Assembly: GCA_013399115.1 (NCBI GenBank)
Contig: VXAA01006451.1
Coordinates: forward strand, 372,001 to 436,000
DNA: 64,000 nucleotides
Direction of reading: 5' to 3'
Origin: Anseranas semipalmata
Lineage: Eukaryota; Chordata; Aves; Anseriformes; Anseranatidae
Part shown: positions 60,030 through 64,000 of the stretch, piece after piece
Layout: each line of letters starts with the position of its first letter
How positions within the stretch are numbered: position 1 is the stretch's first letter
The notes under the pieces: model-generated
What the model saw: only the letters and a program-made list of their open reading frames with translations
The model's database searches: none
Told to the model about the DNA's origin: nothing
Program-made: the position numbers and the translations under genes

Positions 60030-62450
60030 AACCACAGTAGGACAGAAACACTTCACTATGGAGAGGCAGGCAACAAAGAAGGCAAAGATTTCACTGGCAA
60101 CAAGATATTATGATATAATACATAAATAGACCCATATATTTAGAGATGACAGATACAATACCCAGCTTTCACAAACAGACAATTTCTTCCTTTCTAAAAA
60201 TTTCAGACCTACAACAATACACAATCCACTGTCAATGGTACTAAACTCCTTCCCTGTGATACAGGTTTTGTTGCAAATAAGAAAAAAAGGAAAAATGTAA
60301 TTAGTGCTAAATATCCATCGAGAGAACCTTTTCTAGGTATTGGCTGAGGAGGGGCAGTGCAGACCATCATAAAAGGGGAGCATGGCTCTTTTCAGAAGCA
60401 CGGCTGGCACCGCCAGGTTTGAGTCTGAGGACAGTCCAAGAAGCAGCGGGCCCATTCTAACCAGATTTGCAACGAGCAGCTCTTTAACACAAAGAGGTCT
60501 TTGTCTGGGAAGGACGTGGAAGCAAGGCACATTTTGAAGAACAAGGCAAGTTCTGGAAAATATCCAAGAGAAGATACAAAAACAAAATTAAAAGCATTCA
60601 AAAAGATACAGTGCAGTGCTGTGCCTGCCATTCACTTCTCCACTGCTAAATGGTGATGAATGTGGATGGAGGTAGGCCATGGCCAACTTGGAGGAACAAA
60701 GAAGTGCAAAGAGTAATACGCAGCAAGGAAAAAAAGAAGAAAACTCGCCTTAGAGCTGAATAACATGCTACATCACCCAGAGGAGGCGGATGGGAGCATT
60801 CCTAGAAAAGCAGAGACAAAAGTGTTACAGTTAAAAATGAAGCAGGGAGCAGAATGAAGATTGCACTGCCCCCATTGAGAGATAATGAGATGTCATTTCC
60901 AGTACATAAGATAAAAGAGGTCAACTGAAAGAGTCAGTAGAAACTCAGAGAAAGTAGAGGCAAGATGATGATAGCAGAGGCAGTGTTAACAGAGCATGTA
61001 AATTAATTGCTTACCTTCCTGATCACATGGGGAGATGTGAACTGGTGTCAAGGAAACTGAATTTTATTTTTTAGGAGATGGTGGGAACTGGGACAAACCA
61101 AGCTGGTAACAAAAAAATAAGAAAAATATTAGATCCCTTCAAACTTAACCATGGATTCTGTCAGAAGCCCAAGTGGAAATGCTTACAGCCAGGGAACAAT
61201 CTGAGCATGTGAAGAAAATTCCTACTCCATGATGTTGAGTGAAGGACCTAGAGACTGTTAAAAGGTTAAATCTGATCTCTAGCTGTGGAGACAATATCAA
61301 TTAGAGCAGCAAGACCCAAATACCCAGTTTGAAAAAAATATATCTTCTAAATGGACTTATGTAAGAAGAAATGTCAAAACTAAATCTGGCAATGCTTAAG
61401 AGGCAAGAAAACAAGGTATTAACTAAGGACACTGGAGCACTTGACCTGGTACTCTGGACTAGAGGTCAGGATCTCAGACCCATGAGGGATTGCACATACC
61501 AAACCTCTGCCCTTTGTTTTGTTTCATTTTTTACACAGTAACTCTCTGGGTCCGGCCCTTTTCCTCACACTCCAGACAGTCCACCTCCATCAAGGATCCA
61601 TAGCATAATGCACTCAGTTGTGTCACATAAAAGCAATCAAATAGGACCATAGGAATAAAATAAAGAAGCAGATGACTTAACGATTAGAGGGAAAGACTAG
61701 AAATGCGTTTTACTGAAGAGCAAGAACCAAAATAAGCACTCCAGGAGGAGAAACATGGGAGAAAGTAACAAAGGCTGTAGATGTTATCAGAGCACATAGT
61801 GTCTCGACAGTGAGCTATAGTAAATGACTGGGACAACGCAGAAAACAGAAGAGAGAAATCAAATTCAGAAGAGTGTGGGAAGTTGAGGAACTCTGGCAGA
61901 TGCAGGCTGTGTAATGTACAGCCTGATGCACATGAATATTCACAGGTCCTTGTTGGGGACAATGCCAGACATGCTTTAGGCTATCTATTTGCTTTCATTT
62001 ACTTTCAGTAGAAAGTCTCCAAATCTTTTTTTTTGTCCTGGATAAGCATTTCATGCACACATCCCACATGGTTGTACGAGTAGATGCAAAACTCTCATAC
62101 AGCGTTTCTCTTTTCCAGACAGATAAGCATAGCTCTTAACCAGGTTTCATCTATCAACAGGTACTTCACAATTTATTGATTTATGTTTACTTTATGCACT
62201 CTTTCAATTATTTTTCTCACAGTAATCTCCTTAAAAGAGAAAATGAGCATGGCATGAGCAAACAAAGCAGAGGAAATGTACTTTAAAACATGCAAGTATT
62301 ACTAAAAAAATGTTCAGATAGGTAGGGAAAAAGGGCAGATAGATGACAAATATCTTATATATATATATATATATATGCTTTAAGCTGCAGTACTTTATAG
62401 AGAGATCCAAGCTTGCTTTAAAGGAGTTCTCTTAGGTTGTGCAAGCCCTC
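60030..62450. other. Non-coding stretch, no gene recognised
   Basis: Purine-rich on the plus strand over 60.5-61.4 kb. A donor-like GAAG|GTAAGC on the minus strand at about 61012 has only a weak, A-rich acceptor region, so I call no exon. A (TA)10 microsatellite lies at 62356-62376. Confidence 0.5.
62356..62376. repeat. (TA)n microsatellite
   Basis: Ten uninterrupted TA dinucleotides plus one T. Confidence 0.9.
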
Positions 62451-62456
62451 TCTCAG

Positions 62457-62551
62457 GCTGGTGCACAGCATGTGCTCACCACCCCTGCTGGCAGCAGCAG
62501 TGGAACTAGACAGCTCTGAGAGCCCGGTCATCTCCTTCAGGCTGCGAGCAG
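62457..62551 (+). CDS. Candidate exon, plus strand
   Basis: The borders are strong: acceptor tgcaagccctctctcag and donor GCGAGCAG|GTAAAT. With one leading base the 95-base segment reads LVHSMCSPPLLAAAVELDSS followed by ESPVISFRLRA, and leaves one base. The peptide has a balanced composition and the DNA holds CpG within codons, so it is among the more protein-like short frames in the window. It lies on the strand opposite most other candidates in this part, so it would belong to a different gene. No domain recognised. Confidence 0.24.
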
Positions 62552-62559
62552 GTAAATGG

Positions 62560-64000
62560 GCTGAGCTGACACCAGGTTTAACTCAGTGGTCACGGGATGT
62601 TTTATTTTTCTTTCTTCTTTTAGTATGAGCAGTTATTGGTAAGCAGTTGAGCGAGTGACGAGACCACTGAGTCAGTGGAAGCAAGAGCTTGGTAACTTCC
62701 ACCTGTGTTTAGGAAGAATTTCCTTGCTTTTCAGGAGCAGCGGGAAGGGTTTTCTCCTGTCTCAGCATCAGCTAGAACGGGCCCTCCGACCCTGCTCTCA
62801 ATGAAGTGTTGCTGTCTCTGGGTTATATAGCAAGGGACACGACAGACGTGCCTCAAGCCTCCATTGTGCAAAATCATACATATATACCTTCAAAAGCAAT
62901 TCTAGAAGAGGTAGCTTGGAATATTTCTCAAGCATGACAGTTAACTAAAAGAGAGCCTTTATGTTAAACCTGCTTTTTTCCTTTCAGGTCTGTGACACGA
63001 CCTCATGCTCCCTCTCTTCTCCGAGGGGCTGGGTGCTCATCAGGGTTCACCCTTTCGTGGCCCAGATGACACAGACTGAAACCAGCACACCGCCCACGAG
63101 GGAGCATGCATAGCTCAAACGTCCTTTATGATACCTTCACAAATTTTCCATTTCTGACTGAAGTACTGCAGTTTTCTTTTGCTGACAGAAAATTCGTGAA
63201 AGTGTTTTCTTTCCCCAGTAGCTTTAAAAGCTCTGTATTCCTTAGTAGGACTCAAGGCATAATCAGTCATCTCTGCCATACTTTAACTAGTATACCCACA
63301 TTAGAATAATGCCCTATTTAAAATAAAAATAAAAATAAAAATAAAAATAAAAAAATAAAAAATGGACATAAGCTGCAGATACAGCTCAGAAAAAAATATA
63401 TATATAAAAATAATGCTGAAACCGTTGTTACAGGATAACATGTTGACTAATGCTACAAAATAGTGTTGCCACGTTTTGAAGTGTTTGCTGCTCCCCAGCT
63501 GTATTAAGGGTGAGAAATTAAGAAGTCAGAGGAAAAACTAGTGAAAGCCTCTGATTTAGAAAGCTGACCCATACAGAAAGCCCTAACAGCTCCAGCCCTA
63601 TACCATCTCCTTGTGACAGAGCAAAATGTGACCTTGAAGTGACATGCAGTGTGCTTGAAAAGACTAAAGGAGCCCTTGCATTCGAGAAAGTGTGTCCTGG
63701 GCTAGAAACAAATACAGAAAGGGTCAGATTTTAAAGGAATATAAGTAAAATACCATTTTGCAGACATCAGCTAATCTCCTGTGCAAATAAATTCTGAAAG
63801 GCACTCTTAGGTAATTTTAGTGAGTAAGGATGAAGTGGGTACACCAGAGGTCTTAACTTGATTCGTGTTTGCATCTTTTCTACCTTTTCTAGCACTGATG
63901 ATTTTAGATCTCCTGTTTCTAGCTCAAAGAAACTGAGGAATTAAATTTCTCTCTCTTCTCTTCTACTGAGTTGCAACCACTTTTAATACCATGATCAGAT
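62560..64000. other. Non-coding stretch, no gene recognised
   Basis: Ordinary intergenic-looking DNA. It contains a hexanucleotide (TAAAAA)n repeat at 63319-63362 and a short TA run near 63398. A plus frame at 63106-63309 has no motif. Confidence 0.5.
63319..63362 (+). repeat. (TAAAAA)n microsatellite
   Basis: Five near-perfect taaaaa units flanked by taaaa and taaaaaaa variants. Confidence 0.9.

Noticed and set aside
61014..61055. Minus-strand segment ahead of a perfect GAAG|GTAAGC donor
   Set aside because: The acceptor side is A-rich without a pyrimidine tract and only about 14 codons are open.
1..64000. CRISPR arrays, operons, bacterial insertion sequences, tRNA and rRNA genes
   Set aside because: No regularly spaced repeats, no tRNA B-box context and no rRNA wording were seen. 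Composition and CR1 content point to a vertebrate nuclear genome.
1..64000. Endogenous retrovirus or full-length LINE
   Set aside because: No LTR pair, primer-binding site or reverse-transcriptase frame was seen. Only short, decayed CR1 pieces are present.

Overview
The window looks like intergenic or deep-intronic DNA from a bird, or less likely another sauropsid. The best evidence is a CR1 non-LTR retrotransposon 3'-end fragment at about 31040-31202, recognisable by its conserved antisense wording, plus two older, decayed CR1-like fragments. There are no SINE families of mammalian type and repeats are sparse overall. No bacterial-style gene structure exists: the long open frames are scattered, overlap on both strands and share no family motif. 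I could not identify any known protein-coding gene, tRNA, rRNA or microRNA.

Layout. 1-12.7 kb: mostly AT-rich non-coding DNA with two short CpG-rich pockets (about 3.64-3.93 kb and 7.15-7.48 kb), paired TAATTA-type motifs near 0.85 kb and a near-perfect palindrome at 9.45 kb. 12.7-18.3 kb: a GC pocket with a frame-compatible pair of possible + strand exons (13710-13925 and 14825-14877), followed by AT-rich sequence with the texture of conserved regulatory DNA. 18.3-31 kb: non-coding, with poly-A runs, a 19-bp tandem duplication and a CpG-island-like block at 27.48-27.84 kb that contains a 20-bp perfect palindrome. 31-40 kb: the CR1 fragment, a TA microsatellite, an 11-bp-stem hairpin at 35.7 kb and a second regulatory-looking stretch at 36.6-39.1 kb.

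40-42.1 kb: the most gene-like block. On the minus strand it reads as a helical open segment, then a 95-codon frame with two strongly hydrophobic segments, then about 1.1 kb of non-coding sequence, an ATTAAA signal and an 18-base A tail. That is the layout of a retroposed mRNA or of a terminal exon. A decayed CR1 fragment lies just beyond it. 42-51.6 kb: non-coding with a clean (AAAAT)n microsatellite. 51.6-64 kb: several short candidate exons, mostly minus strand (a 52-codon basic frame at 51.6-51.8 kb; spliced-looking pieces at 55.9-56.7 kb and 59.0 kb) and one on the plus strand at 62.5 kb, together with a T16G18 tract, a palindromic TAAT-NNN-ATTA site and another old CR1 fragment.

The candidate exons rest only on open frame, splice-site wording and amino-acid texture. 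Exons this short appear by chance in any window of this size, so they are proposals with low confidence and not established genes. No operon or pathway can be described. Two isolated N bases (3605 and 31034) show this is draft-quality assembly.
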